In this document: piece by piece, positions 33,402 to 43,973 of the stretch | How positions within the stretch are numbered: the first letter of the stretch is position 1 | Layout: every line of letters begins with the position of its first letter | From: UBA7803 sp040219135 | GTDB lineage: Bacteria > Pseudomonadota > Gammaproteobacteria > Pseudomonadales > Azotimanducaceae | Direction of reading: 5' to 3' | Length of the DNA: 64,000 nt | Assembly (NCBI GenBank): GCA_040219135.1 | Contig: JAVJTA010000013.1 | Location: 535,639-599,638, forward strand | Position numbers and translations under genes: made by a program | Notes under the pieces: generated by a model | Seen by the model: only the letters and a program-made list of their open reading frames with translations | Told to the model about the DNA's origin: nothing | The model's database searches: none

Positions 33402-35104
33402 TGCCCCGTGCGGGCTGGTGGGCGACGGCGCTGCTGGTCGTCGCCGGCGCCGGCTACGTCGCCTACCAGTGGCAGTTCAGCGCCGGGCTCGACGTCACCA
33501 GCGAGCCGAGCGGCGCCGAGGTTCGTGTGGACGCCCGCCGGCTCGGCCTCACCCCGCTGCGGGTCACACTGGCGCCGGGTCTGCATCGACTCGAGGTCAG
33601 GCACTCGCACTATGCCGACGACGATCGGCGCATCGACCTCCCGGCCGGAGAGACGACCCGGGTCCGGGTGACGCTCGAACGCGGCGTCGGTCGGATCGAG
33701 CTCTTTTCCAACCCTCGCGGCGCCTGGGTGGATGTGGACGGCGAACGCCGCGACGGTCGCACACCGCTGCTGCTCGAGCTCCCGTCCGGAGAACACGAGC
33801 TGGCAATGGGCATGGACGAGCGCCGCTCCGCCGAGGCGACCGTGCTGGTGGTGGCCGGAGAGCAGCAGACCGTGCGCCTCGATCTCAACATCGATCCCCA
33901 TGGCAGTCTGGTGGTGGACACCGTCCCGGCCGGGGCGACGGTGACCCTGCCCGGCAGCGACACGGCGTACCGGTCCGGCGTGCGCCTGCCGATCGGCGAG
34001 TACCGGGTTCAGGTGCGCCATCCCGGTTATCAGACCCGCGATGTCCGGTTCGACGTGCGCTACGGGGACAATCGCTACCGGGTCGAGCTGCCGCGCGCCT
34101 ACGGGGTGCTGACCGTGGTGACCGCGCCGCAGGACGTCCGGGTGCAGGTGCGCTACCGGGATTCCGCGGATGCGCCGCTGCGGCGGCTCGACTACCGCAC
34201 CGGTGGCATGCGCGTTCCCGTCGGGGCGGTGGAGGTACGTGCGGCCGCCATCGGTCGGCGCAGCGAGACCCGGCGTCTGGACCTGAGCGAGGCCGGGGCG
34301 ACCGTGCGCTTCGATCTCGCACCGATGACGGCGCGCAGCGGCAGCACGCTGCGGGATCCGCTGCCCGACGGCGGTCAGGGCCCGGAGCTGGTTGTGGTTC
34401 CCCCGGGGACCTTCGCCATGGGCAGCCGCGACGGCCCGCCCAGCGAGCGTCCGCTGCGCCAGGTCACGATCACGGAGCCCTTTGCCATCGGCGTGCACGA
34501 GGTCACGGTGGCCGAGTACCGCCACTTTGCCGCGGCCGCCGGACGGCGCCTCGACGAGCGTATCGGCGCGGCGGCGGCGGATCTGCCGGTGACTCACGTC
34601 AGCTTCGCGGACGCCCGAGCCTACGCCGACTGGCTGTCGGCGCAGACCGGGCAGCGCTACCGGCTGCCGTCCGAAGCGGAATGGGAATACGCGGCCCGCG
34701 CCGGCAGCCGCGGTGAGTACACCTTCGGTGACGATCCGAAGGCCCTGTGCGGGCACGGCAACATTGGCGACGTGTCGCTGCGCCGGCGCTACCAGGCCTA
34801 CGACAGCGCGGACTGCGACGACGGCTTCGTCGAGCTGGCGCCGGTCGGCTCGTTCGCCGCCAATGCCTTCGGACTTCACGACGTGCACGGCAATGCGGCC
34901 GAGTGGGTCCAGGAGTGCGGTCTGCCGAGCTATGCCGACGCCCCCCAGGACGGTGCGTCCATCGACGACGGCGCCAACTGCAGGACCCACGGGGTGCGCG
35001 GCGGCTCCTGGGACGACGCGGCGGCGAACACGCGGCTGGCGAAACGCAACATCGCCTCGAGCGCCAGCGGCAATCGCGGATTCCGGGTGTTGCGGGAACT
35101 CTAG
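33401..35104 (+). CDS. membrane-anchored PEGA-repeat protein with formylglycine-generating-type (SUMF1) domain
   Basis: 567 residues. One N-terminal membrane helix (WWATALLVVAGAGYVAYQW) anchors a periplasmic part with three PEGA-like beta repeats (for example LDVTSEPSGAEVRVD, IELFSNPRGAWVDVDGE, SLVVDTVPAGATVTLPG). The C-terminal domain starts VPPGTFAMGSRDGPPSERP and ends GVRGGSWDDAAAN and NRGFRVLREL, the SUMF1/EgtB/PvdO fold. In most bacterial members the copper-binding cysteines are absent and they do not make formylglycine. Here the cysteines are not at the usual places, so a carrier or scaffolding role is possible. It is coupled to the aminotransferase. Confidence 0.8.
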   Translation: MPRAGWWATALLVVAGAGYVAYQWQFSAGLDVTSEPSGAEVRVDARRLGLTPLRVTLAPGLHRLEVRHSHYADDDRRIDLPAGETTRVRVTLERGVGRIELFSNPRGAWVDVDGERRDGRTPLLLELPSGEHELAMGMDERRSAEATVLVVAGEQQTVRLDLNIDPHGSLVVDTVPAGATVTLPGSDTAYRSGVRLPIGEYRVQVRHPGYQTRDVRFDVRYGDNRYRVELPRAYGVLTVVTAPQDVRVQVRYRDSADAPLRRLDYRTGGMRVPVGAVEVRAAAIGRRSETRRLDLSEAGATVRFDLAPMTARSGSTLRDPLPDGGQGPELVVVPPGTFAMGSRDGPPSERPLRQVTITEPFAIGVHEVTVAEYRHFAAAAGRRLDERIGAAAADLPVTHVSFADARAYADWLSAQTGQRYRLPSEAEWEYAARAGSRGEYTFGDDPKALCGHGNIGDVSLRRRYQAYDSADCDDGFVELAPVGSFAANAFGLHDVHGNAAEWVQECGLPSYADAPQDGASIDDGANCRTHGVRGGSWDDAAANTRLAKRNIASSASGNRGFRVLREL

Positions 35105-35152
35105 TGGGCCGCTTGGAAAATCCGGCGACTTGAGCGCGACCAGCGCGTCGGG

Positions 35153-36733
35153 CTATCCGGGCGGCGGGTTCAACGCGCCGGGACTGCCCGGCGCCGGCGG
35201 TACGAAGGACGGCTTGCCCGCCGCAATCTCTTTCTGGATCTCGTGCACGCGCTCCTCGGTGAGCGAGTAGTTCCACAGCAGCGGCATGGCGACGAATTTG
35301 AATACGGCAGGAATCATCGAGTAGGTCACCGCCAGCATCAGCAGGGCGAAGGTGCTGTTGGTCGTGTTTATGGGGTCGGCCAGAGAGTCGAAGCCGAACA
35401 GCACGACCAGGTTGGTACCGATCAGCAGACCCAGGGCATAGGCGAGTTTTCGGGTCATCAGCCAGATGGAGAAGTACGCGCCACCCTGGCTCTTGCCGGT
35501 GCGCGCCGAATCGACGTCCACGACGTCGGCGGCCATGGCGTAGGGCAGGGCGCTGAGCGCGCCGATGGACGAGCCCTTCAGACACATGATGACGATGAAG
35601 AACAGGAACTTGCCGGTGGGAATGCCTTCGAAGTAGGCCACCGAGTCGGCGTACATGGCGTCGGGCAGAAAGGTCAGCAGCCGGGCGATCTCGAACGGCT
35701 CGAACCAGACCATGGGCGCGATGGCGATCAGAGGAATGAAACACGACCACAGCGCGTACCAGCCGATGGCCACCATCGTCGCCCGGTGCTTGCCGATCCG
35801 CCGGGACAGTTTGAACCACAGCGGTATCGCCACGATCTGCGACAGGAAATAGGGCGCCAGGTAGAAGCCGTACAGATCCCCGGCGAGCAGCACGTGCTTG
35901 ACGAAGAAGAACGACAGCGTGTTCGTCATCGCCGCGCCGATGGTGGAGAACAGAAAGATGATCACCAGCCGCCGGTAGGGTTCGTTCCGCCACACGTAGG
36001 TGAAACTCTCGCGCAGCGGCAGCCGGCTCTTGCGTGTCTCTACCGGGGGAAACTCCGGGGTGGAGATCAGGCAGTTGGCGATCAGGATCGGCATGACGAA
36101 GGCGATCGCCAGCGACAGGAAGAACACGGCGTCGGAGGGCTTGTCGTAGCCGAAGAAGAAGATGATGGCCGGGGTGAACGCGCCGATCAGCGAGCCGGTG
36201 ACGCTGAAGCCTTCGCGCCAGCTGGTGACCAGCGTGCGCTCGTTGTAGTTGTTCGACAGCTCCGCGCCCCAGGCGCTGTAGGGCACGTCCTTAATGGTGG
36301 CGCCGATGTAGGTGATCACCAGGGTGCCGAGCATCCACGGGTAGCCACTGTTGAAGGTGACTCCGAGCACGGTGATGTCGGAGAACTCGATGGGCGGGAT
36401 GAACAGCATGCAGATGCCGAAGATGTAGATCGGCGTGCCGAGCAGCACGAACGGCTTGCGTCGCCCCCACTTCGAACGCATGCGATCCGACATGAAGCCG
36501 ATGAACGGGTCGGTGACGCCGTCGAAGACCCGCGACAGCACCATCACCAGGCCGACAAAGGCCAGCCCGAGCCCGAATCCTTCGGAATCCGCGTAGACCG
36601 CGGGCAGGTACACGGCCATGGGCAGCGCCACCATGGCCAGCGGCATGGCCGGCGCGCCGTAGGACGCCAGCACCCAGGACGACAGTGGCTTGTGGGCGCC
36701 CGATTGCCCGGCGCCGCCCGATGCTTCAGCCAT
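35153..36733 (-). CDS. MFS/GPH-type sugar:cation symporter-like transporter
   Basis: 526 residues, 12 helices. VLASYGAPAMPLAMVALPMAVYLP, RVFDGVTDPFIGFMSDRMRSKWGRRKPFVLLGTP (GPH hallmark with DPxIG and RTxxxWGRRRP) and a late FSIWLMTRKLAYALGL place it in the glycoside-pentoside-hexuronide:cation symporter group. Hydrophobic helices are complete. The solute is unknown. A Gly/Ala-rich N-terminus precedes helix 1. Confidence 0.85.
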   Translation of the reverse strand: MAEASGGAGQSGAHKPLSSWVLASYGAPAMPLAMVALPMAVYLPAVYADSEGFGLGLAFVGLVMVLSRVFDGVTDPFIGFMSDRMRSKWGRRKPFVLLGTPIYIFGICMLFIPPIEFSDITVLGVTFNSGYPWMLGTLVITYIGATIKDVPYSAWGAELSNNYNERTLVTSWREGFSVTGSLIGAFTPAIIFFFGYDKPSDAVFFLSLAIAFVMPILIANCLISTPEFPPVETRKSRLPLRESFTYVWRNEPYRRLVIIFLFSTIGAAMTNTLSFFFVKHVLLAGDLYGFYLAPYFLSQIVAIPLWFKLSRRIGKHRATMVAIGWYALWSCFIPLIAIAPMVWFEPFEIARLLTFLPDAMYADSVAYFEGIPTGKFLFFIVIMCLKGSSIGALSALPYAMAADVVDVDSARTGKSQGGAYFSIWLMTRKLAYALGLLIGTNLVVLFGFDSLADPINTTNSTFALLMLAVTYSMIPAVFKFVAMPLLWNYSLTEERVHEIQKEIAAGKPSFVPPAPGSPGALNPPPG

Positions 36734-36803
36734 CGCGACTTCCTTCCCCTCTTGGGTTCGAAGATACCGGGGCGGTTCGAACCGAACAACTGTTCTCGGT
36801 GCT

Positions 36804-37112
36804 TGGCGCCTGGCGACGGGGTGGTTTTCGAAGGTCTATCGAGTCTGGCCGCCGAGAATTACTTTCCTTCGCGTAGGCGTGGTTGTCGTCGGCGGGCTCC
36901 TGTGTAGCCGGGAGCCTGAAAGCTGCGGAAAGTAATTCTCGGCGTCCGCCGCGACGCCCTTCGATACCAACCCGTCGGCAGGCGTCAAGCACGACCCACA
37001 GGGCAGGCGATTCGCCTACGGTGAAGCGGAGATCGAGCGGCAGCGACGGTGGTGGGGGCCATTCGGGTGATGTGCGGTCCCTTGCGGAAGACACCTTTTC
37101 GAATGCGTCCGC
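36804..37112. repeat. 309-bp repeat unit, copy 1
   Basis: This unit and the next are tandem copies with a period of exactly 309 bases, nearly identical over the first 200 bases and more diverged after that. An 18-bp perfect inverted repeat lies inside (36850-36867 with 36927-36944, CGCCGAGAATTACTTTCC and its complement) around a 59-base loop. The unit ends in ACACCTTTTCGAATG. It is not coding as far as I can see: a 225-codon minus-strand frame exists only because 309 is divisible by three. Confidence 0.9.
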
Positions 37113-37421
37113 TGGCGCCTGGCGACGGGGTGGTTTTCGAAGGTTTATCGAGTCTGGCCGCCGAGAATTACTTTCCTTCGCGTAGGCGTGGTTGTCGTCG
37201 GCGCGCTCCTGTGTAGCCGGGAGCCTGAAAGCTGCGGAAAGTAACTCTCGGCGTCCGCCGCGACGCCCTTCGATACCAACCCGTCGGCAGGCGTCATGCA
37301 CGCTCCACGGGGTGGGCGACTCGCCTACGGTGAAACGGAGATCGGGCGGCAGAAACGGTGGTTCGGGCCAGATGGGTGATGCGCAGCGGGCTCCGGAAAA
37401 CACCTTTTCGAATGTTCAGGC
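37113..37421. repeat. 309-bp repeat unit, copy 2
   Basis: Second tandem copy. Its stem is 37159-37176 with 37236-37253, where one base has changed. Another inverted pair links 37213-37229 with 37415-37431 (GTAGCCGGGAGCCTGAA and its complement). Confidence 0.9.
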
Positions 37422-37487
37422 TCCCGGCTACGTCTGAGCCGGTCCGTCGACAACGACGCCCGCTTTCGAAAAGGTGCTTTTCCGGAG
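37391..37487. repeat. terminal inverted repeat of the repeat block
   Basis: CTCCGGAAAACACCTTTTCGAA (37391-37412) is repeated inverted, with one indel, at 37465-37487. The pair can fold into a long hairpin just ahead of the acyl-CoA dehydrogenase gene. Confidence 0.65.
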
Positions 37488-37569
37488 GCGGCTGCGCGTA
37501 CACAACCTGGAATGAACCCCCCGGCCTTCTGCGGTAACATCTCCGCCTTTCGATCTGGAGCCCACCACC

Positions 37570-38757
<1,188 letters not shown>

Positions 38758-38760
38758 CCC

Positions 38761-39768
38761 ATGCCGGAGCAGCCATCGCCCTTACCTTTGCCTCCGGAAC
38801 CGCGCACGCGTGACGGTTCGCTGCGGCGTATCGGCGTCGAGCTGGAGATGAAGGGCCTGGACATCGCGACGATGTCGAGCCTGGTGGCCGACCACGTCGG
38901 CGGCGAGGTCGAGGAGGTCAGCCGCTACGAACACGTGATCCGCGGCGACGACGCCGGTGACTGGCAGGTGGAACTGGATTTTGCCTACCTCAAGCAGCGC
39001 GGCCGTGACGAGCGCGCGGGCGAAGGCGTGCTGGCGCAGCTCGACGACGCCGCGGAAGAGCTGATCGCCGCGGGCTCCGAGGCGCTGGTGCCGATGGAAG
39101 TGGTCAGCCCGCCGCTGCCGATGGATCGTCTGGCGGATCTCGAGCGGCTGATCGCGGCACTGCGCGACGCGGGCGCCCGCGGCACCCGCGACGGTCTCAC
39201 CTTCGCCTTCGGCACCCACCTCAATCCGGAAATGCCGGCCACCGATGCGGCCACGGTCACGCGCTACCTCAAGGCGTTTCTCTGTCTGTTCGACTGGCTC
39301 CGCGCGGAGGCCCGGGTCGATCTGCTGCGGCGCCTGTCGCCGTACATCGATCCGTTCCCGGTGGAATACGTCCAACGGGTCATCGACCCGGACTACCAGC
39401 CCGATGCCGATCAGCTCATCGACGACTACCTGCGCGACAACCCGACCCGCAACCGGGCGCTGGACATGCTGCCGCTGTTCGCGTTCATGGACGAGGACCG
39501 GGTGCGGTCCGTGGTCGACGATCCCCGCATCAAGGCGCGCCCGGCCCTGCACTACCGCCTGCCGAACTGCGAGATCGATGAGCCCGGCTGGGGCGTGCGG
39601 CACATCTGGTCGGACTGGCTGCAGGTGGAACACCTGGCGGCCGATCCGGAGCGGCTCGATTCGGCGTGCCGGGCGTATCAGGCATTTCTCGACCGTCCCG
39701 TCGGCCGTCTTGTGGACGATTGGGCGGAACGCGTCAGCCCGTGGCTGAAGGATCCCGACGACCTCTGA
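38761..39768 (+). CDS. putative amidoligase (COOH-NH2 ligase family, Amidoligase_2)
   Basis: 335 residues. LRRIGVELEMKGLDIATMSSLVADHVGG is the characteristic opening with Glu residues that coordinate Mg in the glutamine-synthetase-like fold, and WQVELDFAYL, ALVPMEVVSPPLPMDRLADLERLIAALRDAGARGTRDG with FAFGTHLNPEM follow as in this family. Such enzymes are expected to form amide bonds with ATP; their substrates are mostly unknown. It starts three bases after the dehydrogenase stop and overlaps the amidotransferase gene by 28 bases. Confidence 0.82.
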   Translation: MPEQPSPLPLPPEPRTRDGSLRRIGVELEMKGLDIATMSSLVADHVGGEVEEVSRYEHVIRGDDAGDWQVELDFAYLKQRGRDERAGEGVLAQLDDAAEELIAAGSEALVPMEVVSPPLPMDRLADLERLIAALRDAGARGTRDGLTFAFGTHLNPEMPATDAATVTRYLKAFLCLFDWLRAEARVDLLRRLSPYIDPFPVEYVQRVIDPDYQPDADQLIDDYLRDNPTRNRALDMLPLFAFMDEDRVRSVVDDPRIKARPALHYRLPNCEIDEPGWGVRHIWSDWLQVEHLAADPERLDSACRAYQAFLDRPVGRLVDDWAERVSPWLKDPDDL

Positions 39769-40427
39769 TCGCCGTCACCGGTCCACGCCGCGGCGGCGCC
39801 ATGCCCCGCTGGTGCGTGGCGCTGGTGGTGTGGCTCGCCGGCGGACGCTGCGTGCAGCTGTCGCCGGCGGATCCTGCGTCGCCGCGTCCGTATTCCGGGG
39901 TGGTCATCACCGGCGGCCACGACGTCGATCCGGTGCTCTACGCTCAGGAATCCGAGGTGCTGCCGCACTACGACCCGGACCGGGACGCGTTCGAGTCCGC
40001 CATCATCGACGACGCCCTGGCCCGAGGCCTGCCGCTGCTCGGCATCTGCCGCGGCGCGCAGCTGCTCAACGTGCGTCTCGGTGGCGACCTGCATCAGGAT
40101 CTGCGCGGGCAGCGTCGCCGTACCTCCAACCGACGCACGATCTTTCCCATGAAGACGCTGCTGGTCGAGCGGGACACCGGGCTGTTCGACCTGCTCGGCG
40201 GCGGCGAGCGGGCGAAGATCAACAGCCTGCACAACCAGAGCATCGACCGGCTCGGGGAGGGGCTGCGCGTCTCCGGGCGCGATCTGGACGGCATCGTTCA
40301 GGCCGTGGAAGACCCGGCGCGGCGCTTCCTTCTCGGCGTGCAGTGGCACCCGGAATTCCTGCTCTTCTCGCGCCAGCAGCGGCGGCTGTTCGCGGCGCTG
40401 GTCGAGGCCGCCCGCAGGGACGGCTAG
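39741..40427 (+). CDS. class I glutamine amidotransferase-like / gamma-glutamyl hydrolase (peptidase C26)
   Basis: 228 residues from a GTG at 39741. RPLIAVTGPRRGG and VVITGGHDVDP lead to the nucleophile elbow LLGICRGAQLLNVRLGGDLHQD (catalytic Cys), and LGVQWHPEFL supplies the His with its Glu. The fold is that of gamma-glutamyl-GABA hydrolase PuuD. It overlaps the amidoligase by 28 bases, a pairing known in this family, so the two probably act in making and trimming an amide or peptide. Confidence 0.87.
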   Translation: MAEGSRRPLIAVTGPRRGGAMPRWCVALVVWLAGGRCVQLSPADPASPRPYSGVVITGGHDVDPVLYAQESEVLPHYDPDRDAFESAIIDDALARGLPLLGICRGAQLLNVRLGGDLHQDLRGQRRRTSNRRTIFPMKTLLVERDTGLFDLLGGGERAKINSLHNQSIDRLGEGLRVSGRDLDGIVQAVEDPARRFLLGVQWHPEFLLFSRQQRRLFAALVEAARRDG

Positions 40428-40434
40428 GGTACCC

Positions 40435-40878
40435 GTGGACGCCTATCTCAGCCTGTTCCTGGTGTCGTTCGTCGCGGCGACCCTGCTGCCCGCGTACTCC
40501 GAGGTGGTGTTTGCCGGGCTCCTGGCGGCGGGCCACGAGCCCTCGCTGCTGTGGCTGTGGGCCACCGCCGGCAACACCCTGGGCGCGGTGGTCAACTACC
40601 TGATCGGCCGGTTCCTGCTGCGCTTCCGGGAGCGCCGCTGGTTTCCGTTCAGAGCGGATTCGCTCGGCCGGGCTCAGCAGTGGTTTCAGCGCTACGGCGT
40701 GTGGTCGCTGCTGCTCGCCTGGGCGCCGATCGGGGGCGACGCGCTGACGTTCATCGCCGGGATGATGCGGGTCCGGTTCGACGTGTTTCTGGCGCTCACC
40801 GCCGTGGGTAAAGGGGCGCGCTATGCCATACTCCTCGGCCTGGTGAGCTGGGTCGGTACGACCCTCGCCGGAAGCTGA
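40435..40878 (+). CDS. YqaA/DedA-family membrane protein
   Basis: 147 residues, four membrane helices. FVAATLLPAYSEVVFAGLLAAG and GNTLGAVVNYLIGRFLLRF are typical of the YqaA branch of the SNARE-associated DedA family; RYGVWSLLLAWAPIGGDALTFIAGMMRV is the second conserved half. DedA proteins influence lipid flipping and the proton motive force. GTG start, seven bases after the amidotransferase stop. Confidence 0.85.
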   Translation: MDAYLSLFLVSFVAATLLPAYSEVVFAGLLAAGHEPSLLWLWATAGNTLGAVVNYLIGRFLLRFRERRWFPFRADSLGRAQQWFQRYGVWSLLLAWAPIGGDALTFIAGMMRVRFDVFLALTAVGKGARYAILLGLVSWVGTTLAGS

Positions 40879-40915
40879 CGCGCAGGCGATCGCGCACGGA
40901 GAACACCGGGAACCG

Positions 40916-42028
40916 ATGAAGATCTTCACCTGCGGCGCATGCGGGCACACCGTGTATTTCGACAACGTGCAGTGTGTGCGATGCGGGCACCGGCTGGGCT
41001 TCGCGCCGGACCGGCTGGCGCTGCTGGCGCTCGACCCGGCGGGCGATCCCTCTTCGAAGGGCCGCTGGCGGCCGGCGGGCGAGGCCGGGGCGCAGGATTA
41101 CCGGCTGTGCGCCAACTACGCGGAGCACGCGGCCTGCAACTGGCTGGTCCCGGCGGACGCGGCCGGCAAGCTGTGCCTCGCCTGCCGCCTCAACCGCACC
41201 ATTCCCGATCTCTCGGTGGGCCGTAACCGCACGCTGTGGCGGGCGCTGCAGACCGAGAAGAATCGGCTCGTCTACGGCCTGTTGCGTCTCGGCCTGCCGG
41301 TGCAGAGCAGGCACGACACCCCCGTCGGGGTCGCCTTCGACTTTCTCGCCGATCCGAAACCGAGCTTCCGGGAGCCGAGTGCCGTGGTCACCGGGCACGC
41401 CCAGGGGGTGATCACTCTGGACATCGCCGAAGCCGACGACGCCGAGCGGGAGCGGCTGCGCCAGCAGATGGCGGAGCCGTACCGGACCATACTCGGGCAC
41501 TTCCGCCACGAAGCCGGCCACTACTACTGGGATCGTCTGGTGCGCGATTCGCGCTGGCTCGAACCCTACCGGACGCGATTCGGCGACGAGCGCGAGGACT
41601 ACCAGACGGCCCTGAAGCGGCACTACGCCGAGGGCCCGCCGCCGGACTGGCCGAGTCGTTTCGTCAGCGCCTACGCCAGCAGCCACCCGTGGGAGGACTG
41701 GGCCGAAAGCTGGGCCCACTACCTGCACATCGTCGACACGCTGGAGACGGCGTGGGAGTTCGGTCTGCGTCTGGCGCCGCGGGTCGATGCGCCGGGAACG
41801 TCGACGGACGTGTCCTTCGATCCCATGGCCGCGGTCGATTTCCGCGACCTGATCGATCACTGGCTACCGCTCACCTCGGCCCTGAACAGCCTCAACCACA
41901 GCATGGGCCAGGGCGATGCCTACCCCTTCGTCCTGGCACCCCCGGCCATCGACAAACTGGAACTGGTACACGACATCGTTCGCGACAGCGCCGACCAGGT
42001 GGCCGCGACGTCGGACCGGACGGTCTGA
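40916..42028 (+). CDS. zinc-ribbon putative metallopeptidase (DUF2248-type)
   Basis: 370 residues. Four cysteines in CGACGHTVYFDNVQCVRCG (residues 6-25) make an N-terminal zinc ribbon, and a second Cys pair lies in CLACRLNRTIPDL. The catalytic region FRHEAGHYYWDRL has the HExxH zinc motif, with WEDWAESWAHYLHIVDT as the third-ligand helix. The family is annotated as putative zinc-binding metallopeptidase with no known substrate. It is the fifth gene in the same-direction run. Confidence 0.85.
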   Translation: MKIFTCGACGHTVYFDNVQCVRCGHRLGFAPDRLALLALDPAGDPSSKGRWRPAGEAGAQDYRLCANYAEHAACNWLVPADAAGKLCLACRLNRTIPDLSVGRNRTLWRALQTEKNRLVYGLLRLGLPVQSRHDTPVGVAFDFLADPKPSFREPSAVVTGHAQGVITLDIAEADDAERERLRQQMAEPYRTILGHFRHEAGHYYWDRLVRDSRWLEPYRTRFGDEREDYQTALKRHYAEGPPPDWPSRFVSAYASSHPWEDWAESWAHYLHIVDTLETAWEFGLRLAPRVDAPGTSTDVSFDPMAAVDFRDLIDHWLPLTSALNSLNHSMGQGDAYPFVLAPPAIDKLELVHDIVRDSADQVAATSDRTV

Positions 42029-42067
42029 GCGCTTTCATCCCGGTGCCGGCGAGGGGATACTGGCGCC

Positions 42068-43954
42068 ATGGAACGTCCCGCCAAGCCGGATGACGAGCAG
42101 GCCCGGCTGGCGGCGCTGCGGGAATACGACATTCTCGACACGCTGCCGGAGCAGGCCTACGACGACATCGTGCGCGTCGCCGCCCAGATCTGCGGCACGC
42201 CGATCGCTCTGATCAGCCTGATCGACGACGACCGCCAGTGGTTCAAGGCGCACCTCGGTCTGGATGTCGCCGAGACCCCGCGCGACCTCGCGTTCTGCGC
42301 CCACGCCATTCTGACCCCGCAGTCGCTGCTGGTGGTGGACGACACCACCAAGGACCCGCGCTTTGCCGACAATCCGTTCGTGCTCAACGATCCGGGCGTT
42401 CGTTTCTATGCGGGCGCGCCGCTCGTTACCTCCGACGGCCACGCCCTCGGCACCCTGTGCGTGATCGACCGCAAGCCGTCGACGCTGAGCCCGCAGCAGC
42501 GTGAGGCGCTCGAGGCGCTGGCGCGCCAGGTGATCTCTCAGCTCGAGCTGCGGCGCACGGTGACCATGCTGGAGCGCAGCGCCACGGCGCTGGAACGGGC
42601 CAACGTCACGCTGGAGAAACGCAACACCCAGGTGGTGCGCTCGCGCGATCAGCTCGCCTCGCTGTGCCGGGTGCTCGAAGACCAGGCGGCGATCACCGAG
42701 CGGGACCTCAACCGCGCCGAGGTCATCCAGCGCTCGCTGCTGCCGCACCGCGTTCCGAAACTCGACGGCGTGTGTCTGCACACGTTGTATCGGCCGGGCC
42801 GCAACATCGGCGGCGACCTGTTCGACGTGGTGGTGGTGGACGGCCGCTATCTGGTGCTGGTGATCGCGGATGCGGCCGGCCACGGGGTCAGCGCGGCGAT
42901 GATCTCGCTGCTGTTCAAGAACCGACTCAAAGCCACGGACGACGACGGCCGCCCGTACCGTCCCTGCGAGGCGCTCAGCTACCTCAACGATGCCATGCAG
43001 TCCGACAAGCCGGCGCCCGGCGTGTTCGTGACCGCGGTGTTCTGCCTGTTGGACATGCGCGAGCGCACGCTGCTCGTGGCGTCGGCGGGGCACCCGCCGC
43101 TGATCCGACTGTCCCGGGACGGCACCGTGGATCTGGTGGAGCACACCGGGCCCGCGCTCGGCCTGTACGAAGACGCGACGTTCGGCGAGCAGACCCTGAC
43201 CCTGGCGGAGGGCGATCGCGTGCTGCTGTACACCGACGGCCTGATCAACGCCGTCAACAGCGACGCGACGCCGACGCCGGCGGCCATCGGCCAGGCCCTC
43301 CGGGACGCGCCGGAAGACGGCAACACCCTCGGCAAACTGCTGGAGTCGTTGACCGGTGGCACCGATGTCGAGGACCGCGACGACGTGTCGATGATTCTGC
43401 TGCAGGCGTCCGCGGGGGAGAATCATCTGGACGAGCCGGTGCAGTTCCAGACCGCGGCCCAGGCCGCCCCGGAGCCGGGACCGGCCATCCGCTACGCGGA
43501 GACCGACGAAGCGACGTTCCTGCTGCTCGAAGGCCGGGTCACGTGGATGTGCGGTCAGGCGCTGCTCGACTCCGCGCTCTCGGTGATCGAGGGCGGCCGC
43601 AGCCTGATCATCGATCTCGCCGCCTGCGAGTATCTCGACAGCACGCTGCTCGGCACCCTGCACGAGCTGGCCGAGTGGGCGGACCGGCATGACGGCAGGC
43701 TGGTGCTGCAGCGGGTACCGGACCCGCTGCGTGAAGCCTTCGAAGAACTGAGCATGACTGCCGTCCTCGACCGCATCGGCGCCGAGTCACGGCCTGTGCC
43801 GGAAGCCCAACGCGACGTGCGGGTTCCCGAGCACTCCCGGTCCGCGCACCACAGGCGCCTGCTCAAGGCCCACGAGGTGCTGTCCGAGCTGTCCGACGAG
43901 AACCGCGAGGAGTTCGCGTCGGTGCTCGACGCGCTGCGTCAGCAGGACGGCTGA
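42068..43954 (+). CDS. GAF - SpoIIE phosphatase - STAS regulator
   Basis: 628 residues. GAF domain at about 15-160 (LISLIDDDRQWFKAHLGLDVAETPRDLAFCAHAI), a coiled coil at about 165-215, a PP2C/SpoIIE domain at about 225-425 (PGRNIGGDLFDVVVVDGRYLVLVIADAAGHGVSAAM; RVLLYTDGLINAV; DDVSMILL) with its acidic metal ligands, then a STAS-like domain (SLIIDLAACEYLDSTLLGTLHELAEWADR). It looks like a sensor-driven serine phosphatase fused to its own anti-sigma antagonist. No RsbW-type kinase lies nearby. Confidence 0.9.
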   Translation: MERPAKPDDEQARLAALREYDILDTLPEQAYDDIVRVAAQICGTPIALISLIDDDRQWFKAHLGLDVAETPRDLAFCAHAILTPQSLLVVDDTTKDPRFADNPFVLNDPGVRFYAGAPLVTSDGHALGTLCVIDRKPSTLSPQQREALEALARQVISQLELRRTVTMLERSATALERANVTLEKRNTQVVRSRDQLASLCRVLEDQAAITERDLNRAEVIQRSLLPHRVPKLDGVCLHTLYRPGRNIGGDLFDVVVVDGRYLVLVIADAAGHGVSAAMISLLFKNRLKATDDDGRPYRPCEALSYLNDAMQSDKPAPGVFVTAVFCLLDMRERTLLVASAGHPPLIRLSRDGTVDLVEHTGPALGLYEDATFGEQTLTLAEGDRVLLYTDGLINAVNSDATPTPAAIGQALRDAPEDGNTLGKLLESLTGGTDVEDRDDVSMILLQASAGENHLDEPVQFQTAAQAAPEPGPAIRYAETDEATFLLLEGRVTWMCGQALLDSALSVIEGGRSLIIDLAACEYLDSTLLGTLHELAEWADRHDGRLVLQRVPDPLREAFEELSMTAVLDRIGAESRPVPEAQRDVRVPEHSRSAHHRRLLKAHEVLSELSDENREEFASVLDALRQQDG

Positions 43955-43973
43955 ACGCGGGCCTGTTCCCGGC

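Noticed and set aside
36726..37403. 225-codon minus-strand frame with two similar halves
   Set aside because: It exists because the 309-bp repeat is divisible by three; it has no start signal and the pattern is palindromic DNA.
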